Source: Rhodoferax sp. OV413 (GTDB taxonomy: Bacteria > Pseudomonadota > Gammaproteobacteria > Burkholderiales > Burkholderiaceae_C). Taken from it: a DNA stretch of 64,000 bases. The stretch lies in contig NZ_FNJA01000002.1 of the NCBI RefSeq assembly GCF_900104385.1, positions 682,001-746,000 on the forward strand. Direction: 5' to 3'. Below, in pieces: positions 18,411-26,554 of the stretch (positions are counted from its first letter, which is position 1; each line of letters begins with the position of its first letter). A program made the translations under genes and the position numbers. A model generated the notes under the pieces. It was not told the origin of the DNA, searched no databases, and worked only from the letters and a program-made list of their open reading frames with translations.

Positions 18411-19334
18411 ATGTCCGCCCAACGCGCACCCTTGTCCGACGGCCGCTGGCACTTCCAGCATGGTCCCATCGACATCGTGATCGGTGCCAACGGCGAGTCT
18501 GCGGCGGTGGCCTCCGCCCATCAGGCGGCATGGCAGCGCTTTCAAACCCTGCTGCAGGGGCTGGTGGCCGAGCTGCCCATCCTGCGCCAGGCCTTGCCGT
18601 TGGCAGGCGCCTTGCCCAAAGTCCATGAGCGCTTGTCGGGTGTCGTGGCGCAGCGCATGTGGATGGCTTGCGCTCCGTTCCGTGCGGGTTTCATCACGCC
18701 CATGGCTGCCGTGGCCGGCGCCGTGGCGCAAGAGCTGATTGCCTGCTATCAACGTCCTGGTGTAGACCGGGCTTGGGTCAATAACGGCGGCGATATTGCA
18801 TTCCATCTGACGCCGGGCCATAGTCTGCGGGTAGGGCTGTTCGTCGACCTGGATGCCATGGGTGCGGCGCTGGCGGACCCTGCGAGTTTGCGTATCGATG
18901 CACAGGCTGGCCTGGAATACGGCTTACCGGTGCGTGGCATCGCCACCAGCGGTTGGCGCGGACGCAGTTTTTCGCTGGGGATTGCCGATAGCGTGACGGT
19001 GCTGGCGGCCACCGCGGCGCAGGCCGATGCGGCCGCCACGGTGGTGGCGAACGCGGTGAATGTGCAGCATCCAGGCATCCTGCGGCAGCCGGCCTGCATG
19101 CTGCGCGACGACAGCGATCTGGGCAGCCTGCCGGTGACCACGGAGGTGCCGCCGCTGCCCCCCGACTTGGTGCGCAAGGCGTTGGCGGCAGGGCTGGCCG
19201 AGGCCCAGGCTTTGCAGCAGGCCGGCTTGCTGTGGTCTGCGACCCTGGTGTGCCAGGGCCAATGGCAGCAGACGCAGGTATTTCCCAGTCTGATAGCCGA
19301 GGATTCTCCGCAAGTTGGTTCAGTATTTGCTTAA
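18411..19334 (+). CDS. UPF0280-family (ApbE-like) protein
   Basis: A 307-residue protein of the UPF0280 family, which is structurally related to ApbE, the FAD:protein FMN transferase. Family features seen are AGFITPMAAVAGAVAQE (about 90-106), RAWVNNGGDIAFHL (about 120-133) and GIATSGWRGRSFSLGIADSVTVLA (about 180-203, shown here in two pieces: GIATSGWRGRSF and SLGIADSVTVLA). The start at 18411 follows the reductase stop by 13 bp; the frame extends further upstream but overlaps hnr. It lies directly behind a reductase family known to carry covalent flavin, so attaching that flavin is an attractive but untested role. The family itself has no established activity. Confidence 0.85.
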   Translation: MSAQRAPLSDGRWHFQHGPIDIVIGANGESAAVASAHQAAWQRFQTLLQGLVAELPILRQALPLAGALPKVHERLSGVVAQRMWMACAPFRAGFITPMAAVAGAVAQELIACYQRPGVDRAWVNNGGDIAFHLTPGHSLRVGLFVDLDAMGAALADPASLRIDAQAGLEYGLPVRGIATSGWRGRSFSLGIADSVTVLAATAAQADAAATVVANAVNVQHPGILRQPACMLRDDSDLGSLPVTTEVPPLPPDLVRKALAAGLAEAQALQQAGLLWSATLVCQGQWQQTQVFPSLIAEDSPQVGSVFA

Positions 19335-19359
19335 TGAAATTTACAAGACGATTTAACCC

Positions 19360-20001
19360 ATGATCACGATCCGACGCATCTTCACCCACGTGGAGGAAAT
19401 CCGCCACGAGTTCGGCCCCGAGGCCAAGGTTCCGCTGCTGCGCGGCGCCATCGGCGCGGTTCTGACCAACCCCTTCGCTGGGCGCTATGAACCCAATATT
19501 CTGCCGATGATGGACGCGCTGCAAGACGTGGGCATAGACATGGCGCACCGCCTGCTGGCCGCGATGCAGCTGCCGGTGGAGCGCATCGCCAGCTACGGCA
19601 AGGGTGCGGTCATCGGCGCGGCCGGTGAGCTGGAGCACGGCGCACTCTGGCATGTGCCTGGCGGCTATGCCATGCGCGAACTGTTGGGTTGGAAGGGCGA
19701 CCGCAACGCCTACGCCAAGGGCCAGGCGGAAGAGAAAACCGGCCAGCCCGGCAATGCCCTGGCCATCGTGCCGTCGACCAAGAAAGTCGGCGTGCCCGGC
19801 ACCGCGCTGGACGTGCCACTGACCCACATCAACGCCGCCTATGTGCGCAGCCATTTCGATGCCATCGAAGTGCGCGTGCCCGGTGCGCCGGCCGCCGACG
19901 AGATCGTCTTCATCCTCGCCATGGCCTCCGGTGCGCGGGTCCACGCCCGCGTCGGCGGCCTAGAACCCCAGGGCATCGCCCGCTGGGACGGTCTGCGCTG
20001 A
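19360..20001 (+). CDS. Amino-acid-synthesis-family protein (PF06684-like), copy 1
   Basis: A 213-residue protein of a family named amino acid synthesis but without proven function. It shares with the next gene NPxAGRY, SYGKGAVIGAAGELEH, VPSTKKVG, the block TALDVPLTHINAAYVRSHFD and the C-terminal DGLR. Copy 1 has an extra segment of about 20 residues (around 115-135) compared with copy 2. No signal peptide or membrane segment is present, so it is cytosolic. It starts 25 bp after the UPF0280 gene and precedes its paralogue by 37 bp. It may act on a nicotinate-pathway intermediate; this rests on context only. Confidence 0.8.
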   Translation: MITIRRIFTHVEEIRHEFGPEAKVPLLRGAIGAVLTNPFAGRYEPNILPMMDALQDVGIDMAHRLLAAMQLPVERIASYGKGAVIGAAGELEHGALWHVPGGYAMRELLGWKGDRNAYAKGQAEEKTGQPGNALAIVPSTKKVGVPGTALDVPLTHINAAYVRSHFDAIEVRVPGAPAADEIVFILAMASGARVHARVGGLEPQGIARWDGLR

Positions 20002-20038
20002 GCCCCGCGTCACCTACACACCATCCAGGAAACACACC

Positions 20039-20623
20039 ATGTCCGCCAAGATCCGCAAAATCATCGTCCAGGTCGATGAAGTCCTGCTCGAAATGGGCCA
20101 GCCCGTTACGCCGCCCACCCGCCGCGCGCTGGCCATGGCGGTGATCGCCAACCCTTACGCGGGCCGCTATTCCGAGAGCCTCGACGAGCTGATCGCCATC
20201 GGCGAAGAACTCGGCGGCTTGCTGGGCGAAAAATGCGTGCAAGCCCTGGGCATTGCGCCCGGTGCGGCGCAAAGTTACGGCAAGGCCGCCATCGTCGGCG
20301 AGGGCGGCGAACTCGAGCACGCGGCTGCCATCCTGCACCCCAAGCTTGGCGCGCCGCTGCGCAAGGCTGTGGAGAAGGGCGCGGCCCTGGTGCCATCGGC
20401 CAAGAAGATCGGTGGTCTGGGCACGGCGATTGACGTGCCCCTGGGCCACAAGGACGCGGCCTTCGTGCGCAGCCATTTCGACGCCATGGAAGCCCGGGTG
20501 TCCGATGCTCCCCGCGCCCATGAAATCGTGGTGGCCGTGGTCGTCACCGACAGTGGCCGCCCGCTGCCGCGCATCGGTGGCCTACAGGTTTCCGAGATCG
20601 TCGGCCAGGACGGCCTGCGCTGA
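20039..20623 (+). CDS. Amino-acid-synthesis-family protein (PF06684-like), copy 2
   Basis: A 194-residue paralogue of the gene just upstream, sharing about 40 percent of positions by eye. Conserved blocks are NPYAGRY (about 39-45), SYGKAAIVGEGGELEH (about 80-95), VPSAKKIGGLGTAIDVPLGH and VRSHFDAMEARV. The start has a good ribosome site (aggaaa) in a 37-bp gap. Two adjacent, diverged copies suggest a hetero-oligomer or a split of function. The reaction is unknown. It is followed 32 bp later by the substrate-binding protein of the Liv-type transporter. Confidence 0.8.
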   Translation: MSAKIRKIIVQVDEVLLEMGQPVTPPTRRALAMAVIANPYAGRYSESLDELIAIGEELGGLLGEKCVQALGIAPGAAQSYGKAAIVGEGGELEHAAAILHPKLGAPLRKAVEKGAALVPSAKKIGGLGTAIDVPLGHKDAAFVRSHFDAMEARVSDAPRAHEIVVAVVVTDSGRPLPRIGGLQVSEIVGQDGLR

Positions 20624-20655
20624 AATTTTTCCTTTTTGACCCCAGGAGTTTTGCC

Positions 20656-21861
20656 ATGAAGTTTTTGCGTCCTCTGCTCTACACCGCCAGCTGTGCCGCC
20701 ACGCTGGCCATGCTCTCCACCGCCCATGCCCAGGGGGTCATCAAGATCGGCGAGGTCAATAGCTACAAAGCCCAGCCGGCCTTTCTGGAGCCCTACAAGA
20801 AGGGCATGGAGCTGGCCGTCGAAGAGATCAACGCCAGTGGCGGCGTCAACGGCAAGAAGATCGAACTGATCACCCGTGACGACAATGCCAACCCCGGCGA
20901 CGCTGTGCGCGTGGCCGAAGAGCTGATTTCGCGTGAAAAGGTCGACGTGCTTACCGGCACCTTCTTGTCCAATACCGGACTCGCCATGACCGACTTCGCC
21001 AAGCAGAAGAAGTTCTTCTTCCTGGCCGGCGAGCCGCTGACCGACAAGATCATCTGGGGCAGCGGCAACAAATACACCTACCGCCTGCGCCCCGGCACCT
21101 ATATGCAGGCCGCCATGCTGGTGCCCGAGGCCGTGAAGCTGAAGAAGAAGCGCTGGGCCGTGGTCTACCCCAACTACGAATACGGCCAGTCGGCGGTAGC
21201 CGCGTTCAAGCAGCTGTTGAAGGCCGCGCAGCCCGATGTGGAGTTCGTCGCCGAGCAGGCCACGCCGTTGGGCAAGGTGGATGCCGGCAGCGTGGCCCAG
21301 GCCCTGGCCGATGCCAAGCCCGATGCGATCTTCAATGTGCTGTTCGGCGCCGACCTGTCCAAGTTTGTGCGCGAAGGCAATACCCGCGGCCTGTTCAAGG
21401 ACCGCGAAGTGGTCAGCGTGCTAACCGGCGAGCCCGAGTATCTGGACCCGCTGAAAGATGAATCGCCCAATGGCTGGATCGTCACCGGCTACCCCTGGTA
21501 CGGCATCCAGACGCCCGAGCACAAGGCCTTCTTCCTGGCCTACCACGGCAAGTACAAGGACTATCCGCGCCTGGGCTCGGTGGTTGGCTACACCGCCATC
21601 AAATCGCTGGCCGCCGGCATGAAGAAAGCCAAGAGCAGCGAGTCCGAGAAGCTGGCCGTCGCCTTCCAGGGCCTGCAGGTGGACAGCCCGTTCGGCAAGA
21701 TCACCTACCGCGCCCAGGACCACCAGTCGACCATGGGCGCCTTCGTGGGCAAGACCAAGAACGATGGCGGCAAGGGCGTGATGGTGGACTACACCTATCT
21801 CGACGGTGCCAAATACCTGCCCACAGACGCCGAAGTGGCCAAGCTGCGCGCTCCCGACTAA
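20656..21861 (+). CDS. Liv-type ABC substrate-binding protein, probable nicotinate/pyridine ligand
   Basis: A 401-residue periplasmic binding protein of the branched-chain amino-acid (family 5, type I) fold. A signal peptide of about 26 residues ends STAHA-QG. Typical segments follow: IKIGEVNSY, GMELAVEEINASGGVNGKKIE, VDVLTGTFLSNTGLAMTDFA and WAVVYPNYEYGQSAVAAFK (each shorter than the whole lobe). It is the first gene of a complete importer whose permease and ATPases follow. Location inside the nicotinate cluster, next to an exported nicotinamidase, points to nicotinate or a hydroxylated derivative as ligand. That is inference; the family also binds amides, urea and aromatic acids. Confidence 0.85.
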   Translation: MKFLRPLLYTASCAATLAMLSTAHAQGVIKIGEVNSYKAQPAFLEPYKKGMELAVEEINASGGVNGKKIELITRDDNANPGDAVRVAEELISREKVDVLTGTFLSNTGLAMTDFAKQKKFFFLAGEPLTDKIIWGSGNKYTYRLRPGTYMQAAMLVPEAVKLKKKRWAVVYPNYEYGQSAVAAFKQLLKAAQPDVEFVAEQATPLGKVDAGSVAQALADAKPDAIFNVLFGADLSKFVREGNTRGLFKDREVVSVLTGEPEYLDPLKDESPNGWIVTGYPWYGIQTPEHKAFFLAYHGKYKDYPRLGSVVGYTAIKSLAAGMKKAKSSESEKLAVAFQGLQVDSPFGKITYRAQDHQSTMGAFVGKTKNDGGKGVMVDYTYLDGAKYLPTDAEVAKLRAPD

Positions 21862-21907
21862 GGCCTTCGACACAGCAGATTTCGCCCACGGCTCTTGAGG
21901 ATACGGA

Positions 21908-23806
21908 ATGAATTTTTCAGGCTTTGTGGTCCAGCTGCTTAACGGGCTGGCCGGGGCGTCGTCGCTGTTTCTGGTGGCGGCCGGGCTGTCGCTGATCTTT
22001 GGTGTGACCCGCATCGTGAACTTTGCCCACGGCTCGTTCTTCATGGTCGGCATCTATGTGGCGTATTCGCTGGTCGAGCAGCTGGGCACGCGCCTGGGTT
22101 TCTGGCCGGCGGTGCTGCTGGCGGCGGTGGCGGTGGGCGTGCTGGGCGCCCTGATGGAGATGCTCTTGCTGCGCCGCATCTACAAGGCGCCCGAGCTGTT
22201 CCAGCTGCTGGCTACGTTTGCTCTGGTGCTGGTGATCAAGGACGCCGTGCTGTGGCTCTGGGGTCCGGACGAGTTGCTGGGCCCGCGCGCCCCCGGCTTG
22301 TCGGGCGCAGTGGAGATTCTGGGCCGGCAGTTTCCTTCGTATGACGTTTTCCTGATCTTTGTCGGGCCCATCGTGCTGGGCTTGCTCTGGCTGCTGCTGA
22401 CGCGCACCCGCTGGGGTACGCTGGTGCGCGCCGCTACACAGGACCGCGAAATGGTCAGCGCGCTGGGCGTGAACCAGGCCTGGCTGTTTACCGCGGTGTT
22501 CGCCCTGGGCGCGACGCTGGCCGGCCTGGGCGGCGCCCTGCAGCTGCCGCGCGAACCGGCGACGCTGGAGATGGACCTGAACACCATAGGCGCGGCCTTT
22601 GTGGTGGTGGTGGTGGGCGGCATGGGCTCGATCCCCGGCGCCTATGTGGCGGCGCTGTTGATTTCTGAAATCAAGGCTGTCTGCATCTGGTTAGGCGTGG
22701 TCGAGATACTGGGTTACAGCCTGTCGTTTTCCAAGCTGACCTTGGTGGTTGAATTCCTGGTCATGGCCGTGGTGCTGGTGGCCCGGCCCTGGGGTCTGAT
22801 GGGCCGGCCCCAGCCCGCCAGCCGCTATGTGGGCATGCAGGAAGAACCCTTGCGCCGCGCCAGCAAAGCCTATGGCATCGCGGCTGCGCTGCTGGGACTG
22901 GTGCTGCTGGCCTTGCCCGTGCTCACCGCGGGCTCGCCTTACACCACGGTGTTGATGATCGACCTGCTGGTGGCCGCGCTGTTCGCCGCCAGCCTGCACT
23001 TCATCATGGGGCCGGCGGGCATGCATTCCTTCGGCCATGCGGCTTACTTCGGCCTGGGTGCGTATGGCGCCGCGCTGCTGGTGCGCAGCACCGGTATGCC
23101 GATGGAACTGGCGCTGGTGGTCGCGCCCCTGGTGGCCGCGCTGGGCGCCTTGGTCTATGGCTGGTTTGCCGTGCGCCTATCGGGTGTGTACCTGGCGATG
23201 CTGACCCTGGCTTTCGCCCAGATCACCTGGGCCATTACCTACCAATGGGATGCTCTCACCGGCGGCAGCAATGGGCTCACCGGCGTCTGGCCGTCGGAAT
23301 GGCTGTCCGACAAGCAAAGCTATTACTACCTCACCTTGGCGCTGGTGGCAGCGGGCGTGCTGTGGCTGCGCCGCGTGCTGTTCTCGCCGTTCGGCTATGC
23401 CTTGCGGGCCGGCCGCGACTCCCATCTGCGAGCCGATGCCATCGGCATCGACGTCAAGCGCATGCAGTGGGCTGCCTTTGTGCTGGCCGGAGCGGCGGCG
23501 GGTTTGGCGGGAGCTTTGTATGCCTTCTCTAAGGGCAGCATCTCGCCCGAAACCCTCAGCGTGGGCCGTTCGGTCGATGGCCTGGTAATGGTGCTGCTGG
23601 GTGGCATCCAAACCCTGGCCGGGCCGGTGGTCGGCGCGGTCACATTCACCTGGCTGCACGACACCGTGGCGCGCAACACCGACTACTGGCGCGCCATGCT
23701 GGGCGGCATCATCCTGCTGCTGGTGCTGCTGTTTCCGCAAGGCATTGCCGGCTATGCGCAGCAGCTGTTTGCCCGCTTGCGCCGTGCGCCGGAGGCCAAG
23801 CCATGA
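21908..23806 (+). CDS. Fused Liv-type ABC permease (LivH-LivM in one chain)
   Basis: A 632-residue membrane protein that joins the two permeases normally made separately. Residues about 1-290 are LivH-like (NFAHGSFFMVG, then VVVVVGGMGSIPGAYVAAL). Residues about 320-620 are LivM-like (GPAGMHSFGHAAYFGLGAYG and MVLLGGIQTLAGPVVGAV). An Arg/Glu-rich linker near 300-315 (QEEPLRRASKAYG) connects them. About 16-18 membrane segments are expected. The stop overlaps the first ATPase gene by 4 bases. The fusion fixes a 1:1 ratio of the two halves. It carries the ligand delivered by the preceding binding protein. Confidence 0.9.
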   Translation: MNFSGFVVQLLNGLAGASSLFLVAAGLSLIFGVTRIVNFAHGSFFMVGIYVAYSLVEQLGTRLGFWPAVLLAAVAVGVLGALMEMLLLRRIYKAPELFQLLATFALVLVIKDAVLWLWGPDELLGPRAPGLSGAVEILGRQFPSYDVFLIFVGPIVLGLLWLLLTRTRWGTLVRAATQDREMVSALGVNQAWLFTAVFALGATLAGLGGALQLPREPATLEMDLNTIGAAFVVVVVGGMGSIPGAYVAALLISEIKAVCIWLGVVEILGYSLSFSKLTLVVEFLVMAVVLVARPWGLMGRPQPASRYVGMQEEPLRRASKAYGIAAALLGLVLLALPVLTAGSPYTTVLMIDLLVAALFAASLHFIMGPAGMHSFGHAAYFGLGAYGAALLVRSTGMPMELALVVAPLVAALGALVYGWFAVRLSGVYLAMLTLAFAQITWAITYQWDALTGGSNGLTGVWPSEWLSDKQSYYYLTLALVAAGVLWLRRVLFSPFGYALRAGRDSHLRADAIGIDVKRMQWAAFVLAGAAAGLAGALYAFSKGSISPETLSVGRSVDGLVMVLLGGIQTLAGPVVGAVTFTWLHDTVARNTDYWRAMLGGIILLLVLLFPQGIAGYAQQLFARLRRAPEAKP

Positions 23807-24594
23807 GCAATATTCCTTTGCTGAAAGTCACCGGCCTGGGCAAGTCCTTTGGTGGCAACAAGGCGGTCGACGGCATCGCCTTCGAGCTGGCCGCCGGCGA
23901 GCTGCTGGCGCTGATAGGCCCCAACGGCGCGGGCAAGTCCACCACCTTCAACATGGTCAACGGCCAGCTCAAGGCTGACCGTGGCTCGATCCAGCTCAAT
24001 GGCCAGGAGCTGGTAGGCCGCAAGCCGCGCGACATCTGGCACATGGGCGTGGGCCGCACCTTCCAGATCGCCGAAACCTTTGCCTCGCTCACCGTGGTGG
24101 AGAACGTGCAGATGGCGCTGCTGTCGCAGGCCGGCAAGCTGTTTTCGATGTGGCGGCGGGCGGCGGACTTTCAGCGCGACGAAGCCCTGCATCTGCTCGA
24201 CCAGGTCGGCATGCGGGCCCAAGCCGAGCGCCCCTGCAATGTGCTGGCCTATGGCGACGTGAAGCGTGTCGAGCTAGCCATCGCCATGGCCAACAGCCCC
24301 AAGCTGCTGCTGATGGACGAGCCCACCGCGGGCATGGCCCCCAAGGAGCGCAACGACCTCATGGCCTTGACCAAGCAGCTGGTGGTCGACCGTGGCATGG
24401 CCGTGCTGTTCACCGAGCACAGCATGGACGTGGTGTTCGCCTACGCCGACCGCATGATCGTGCTGGCACGCGGCCGCCTGATCGCCGAGGGCAAGCCGCT
24501 GGAGATCCGCGACCACCCCAAGGTGCAAGAGGTCTACTTCGGCACAGGCAAAACATTTGAGAAACCCGCCCCGGCGGCGAAGAAGGTGGCCTGA
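23803..24594 (+). CDS. Liv-type ABC transporter ATPase (LivG-like)
   Basis: A 263-residue ATPase with Walker A GPNGAGKST (near residue 41), the LivG-type segment VGRTFQIAETFASLTVVENV, a signature-region NVLAYGDVKRVELAIAMA in place of LSGGQ, Walker B LLLMDEPTAGMAP and the H-loop TEHSMD. The C-terminus is Lys/Ala/Pro-rich. The start overlaps the permease stop (ATGA) and the end overlaps livF by one base, so all transporter genes are translationally coupled. The replacement of the usual LSGGQ by AYGDVKR is common in this subgroup. Confidence 0.9.
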   Translation: MSNIPLLKVTGLGKSFGGNKAVDGIAFELAAGELLALIGPNGAGKSTTFNMVNGQLKADRGSIQLNGQELVGRKPRDIWHMGVGRTFQIAETFASLTVVENVQMALLSQAGKLFSMWRRAADFQRDEALHLLDQVGMRAQAERPCNVLAYGDVKRVELAIAMANSPKLLLMDEPTAGMAPKERNDLMALTKQLVVDRGMAVLFTEHSMDVVFAYADRMIVLARGRLIAEGKPLEIRDHPKVQEVYFGTGKTFEKPAPAAKKVA

Positions 24595-25331
24595 TGGCAG
24601 AGCAAACACAACCCTTGCTGGACGCCCAAGGCCTGTGTGCCTGGTACGGCGCGGCCCAGGTGCTGTACGGCGTGGACCTGAACGTGCAGCGTGGCGAAGT
24701 GGTGGCCTTGATGGGCCGCAACGGCGCGGGCAAATCCACCACCCTCAAGGCCGTGATGGGCATGCTGGCCAAGCGCCAGGGCCGTGTACAGTTCATGGGG
24801 CACGACATTTCGACCAGCGAGCCGCACCACGCGGCACGTCTGGGCCTGGGCTATGTGCCCGAAGACCGGCGCATCTTCACCGACCTGTCGGTGCTGGAGA
24901 ACCTGTCCGTCGGCCAGCAGCCACCGCGCCGCTGGGCTGACGGCACGGACGCCCCGCTGTGGACGCCCGAGCGCCTGTTCCAGCTGTTCCCGAATCTGGG
25001 CGAAATGCCCAACCGCCCCGGCGGCCAGATGAGCGGCGGCGAGCAGCAGATGCTGACTGTCGCGCGCACCCTCATGGGCAACCCGTATCTGGTGCTGCTC
25101 GACGAGCCCTCCGAAGGCGTGGCGCCGGTGATCGTCGAGCAGATGGCCCACATGATTCTGGCCCTCAAGGCCCAGGGCGTGAGCATCCTGCTGTCCGAGC
25201 AGAACATGCACTTCGCCGAGCTGGTGTCCGACCGCGCCTACGTGCTCGAAAAAGGCCAGATACGTTACCAAGGCCGGATGAGCGATCTCGCCGCGAACGA
25301 CGAAGTGCGCCGCGCCTATCTCAGCGTCTGA
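24594..25331 (+). CDS. Liv-type ABC transporter ATPase (LivF-like)
   Basis: A 245-residue ATPase, the second of the pair. It shows Walker A GRNGAGKST (near residue 43), the LivF-type GLGYVPEDRRIFTDLSVLEN, the signature MSGGEQQM and Walker B LVLLDEPSEGVAP, with the H-loop replaced by LLSEQNMHF, as in LivF. It shares one base with livG. The gene ends 25 bp before the nicotinamidase. It completes the importer of the nicotinate cluster. Confidence 0.92.
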   Translation: MAEQTQPLLDAQGLCAWYGAAQVLYGVDLNVQRGEVVALMGRNGAGKSTTLKAVMGMLAKRQGRVQFMGHDISTSEPHHAARLGLGYVPEDRRIFTDLSVLENLSVGQQPPRRWADGTDAPLWTPERLFQLFPNLGEMPNRPGGQMSGGEQQMLTVARTLMGNPYLVLLDEPSEGVAPVIVEQMAHMILALKAQGVSILLSEQNMHFAELVSDRAYVLEKGQIRYQGRMSDLAANDEVRRAYLSV

Positions 25332-25356
25332 TTTTTCTAACCTCTGGAGTCCCACC

Positions 25357-26085
25357 ATGCTCAGCAGCCACCGCAGAACCCTTTTGAAGTCCACTGCCGC
25401 TCTCGGCTTGCTGGGCGGCCTCGGCCTCTCGGCATTCGCCGCCGGCAAGATCAAGCCCGTTAAACCTGGTAATGCAGCCCTGATCGTGGTCGATGTGCAG
25501 AACTGCTTTCTCGAAGGCGGGACTCTGGCCGTGAAGGGCGGCACCGAGGTGGTTCCGGTCATCAACCAGCTGGCACCGGCGTTTGAGAATATCGTCGTCA
25601 CGCAGGACTGGCACACGGCCGGCCACGCGTCTTTTGCCAGCAGCTATGCGGGCAAGAAGCCATTCGAGACCACCAAGCTGAATTACGGCACCCAGGTGCT
25701 GTGGCCCGACCACTGCGTGCAGGGCACGGACGATGCGAACGTCAGCAAAGACCTGAAGCTGCCTACCGCCCAGCTCATCATCCGCAAGGGCTTCCATAAG
25801 GAGATGGACAGCTACTCGGCCTTCGAAGAAGCCGACCACAAGACCGCCACCGGCCTGGCCGGCTACCTGAAGGCGCGCGGTATCAAGACGGTGTTCGTCA
25901 CCGGCCTGGCCACCGACTTCTGTGTCGCCTGGACGGCTATGGACGCGCGCAAGCTGGGCTTCGAGGTCTATGTGGTCGAAGACGCGACACGCGCCATCGA
26001 CCTGAATGGCTCCCTGGCTGCCGCCTGGAAAGCCATGGCCGCCAAGGGCGTGAAGCGCATCCAGTCGACCGACATCGCCACCTGA
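25357..26085 (+). CDS. pncA: Nicotinamidase with a twin-arginine export signal
   Basis: A 242-residue isochorismatase-fold hydrolase that converts nicotinamide to nicotinate and ammonia. The catalytic triad is D46 (VVDVQN), K144 (IIRKGF) and C189 (TDFC). The metal ligands D84, H86, H90 and H119 (QDWHTAGH, WPDHC) match PncA enzymes. The N-terminus HRRTLLKSTAALG followed by a hydrophobic stretch and AFAAG fits a Tat signal (RRxFLK-like), so the enzyme should act in the periplasm; PncA is normally cytosolic. It directly precedes nicAB and follows the importer, which suggests extracellular nicotinamide is deamidated before uptake of nicotinate. Confidence 0.92.
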   Translation: MLSSHRRTLLKSTAALGLLGGLGLSAFAAGKIKPVKPGNAALIVVDVQNCFLEGGTLAVKGGTEVVPVINQLAPAFENIVVTQDWHTAGHASFASSYAGKKPFETTKLNYGTQVLWPDHCVQGTDDANVSKDLKLPTAQLIIRKGFHKEMDSYSAFEEADHKTATGLAGYLKARGIKTVFVTGLATDFCVAWTAMDARKLGFEVYVVEDATRAIDLNGSLAAAWKAMAAKGVKRIQSTDIAT

Positions 26086-26089
26086 ATCC

Positions 26090-26554
26090 GTGCCCACGCT
26101 GCACGTCAACGGCCACCCCCATGCGCTGCCCGCCGGCGGCGCCACCCTGCTGCACCTGCTGCGCAACGACCTGGGCCTGAACAGCCCCAAGTACGGCTGC
26201 GGCCTGGGCGAATGCGGGGCCTGCACGGTGCTGGTCGACGGCATGGCGGCACGCGCCTGCGTGATCCCCGCACAGGGCGTGGCCGGGCGTGACATCACCA
26301 CTTTGGAAGGCTTGCGCACGGCTGCCGCCTTGCACCCGGTGCAGCAGGCTTTTCTGGACACCCAGGCCGCCCAGTGCGGCTACTGCCTGAACGGCATGGT
26401 GATGATGGCCGTGTCGCTGTTGCAGCAGAATCCGCAGCCCACCGAGGCCGAGATTCGCGCCCAGCTGTCGCACAACCTGTGCCGTTGCGGCACGCATGTG
26501 GAGATACTGCGGGCCGTGCAACGTGCCGCAGTCTTACTGGCGGAATCCGCATGA
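26090..26554 (+). CDS. nicA: Nicotinate dehydrogenase small iron-sulfur subunit
   Basis: A 154-residue two-[2Fe-2S] protein of the molybdenum hydroxylase family, about the length of Pseudomonas putida NicA. The plant-type cluster motif is YGCGLGECGACTVLVDG (about 38-54). The second domain has QCGYCLNGMVM and CRCGTH. The start is a GTG 4 bp after the nicotinamidase stop, giving VPTLHVNGHPH; no better ATG lies upstream. Its TGA overlaps the nicB ATG (ATGA). It passes electrons from the molybdenum site of NicB to the c-type hemes. Together with NicB it hydroxylates nicotinate at C6. Confidence 0.93.
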   Translation: MPTLHVNGHPHALPAGGATLLHLLRNDLGLNSPKYGCGLGECGACTVLVDGMAARACVIPAQGVAGRDITTLEGLRTAAALHPVQQAFLDTQAAQCGYCLNGMVMMAVSLLQQNPQPTEAEIRAQLSHNLCRCGTHVEILRAVQRAAVLLAESA

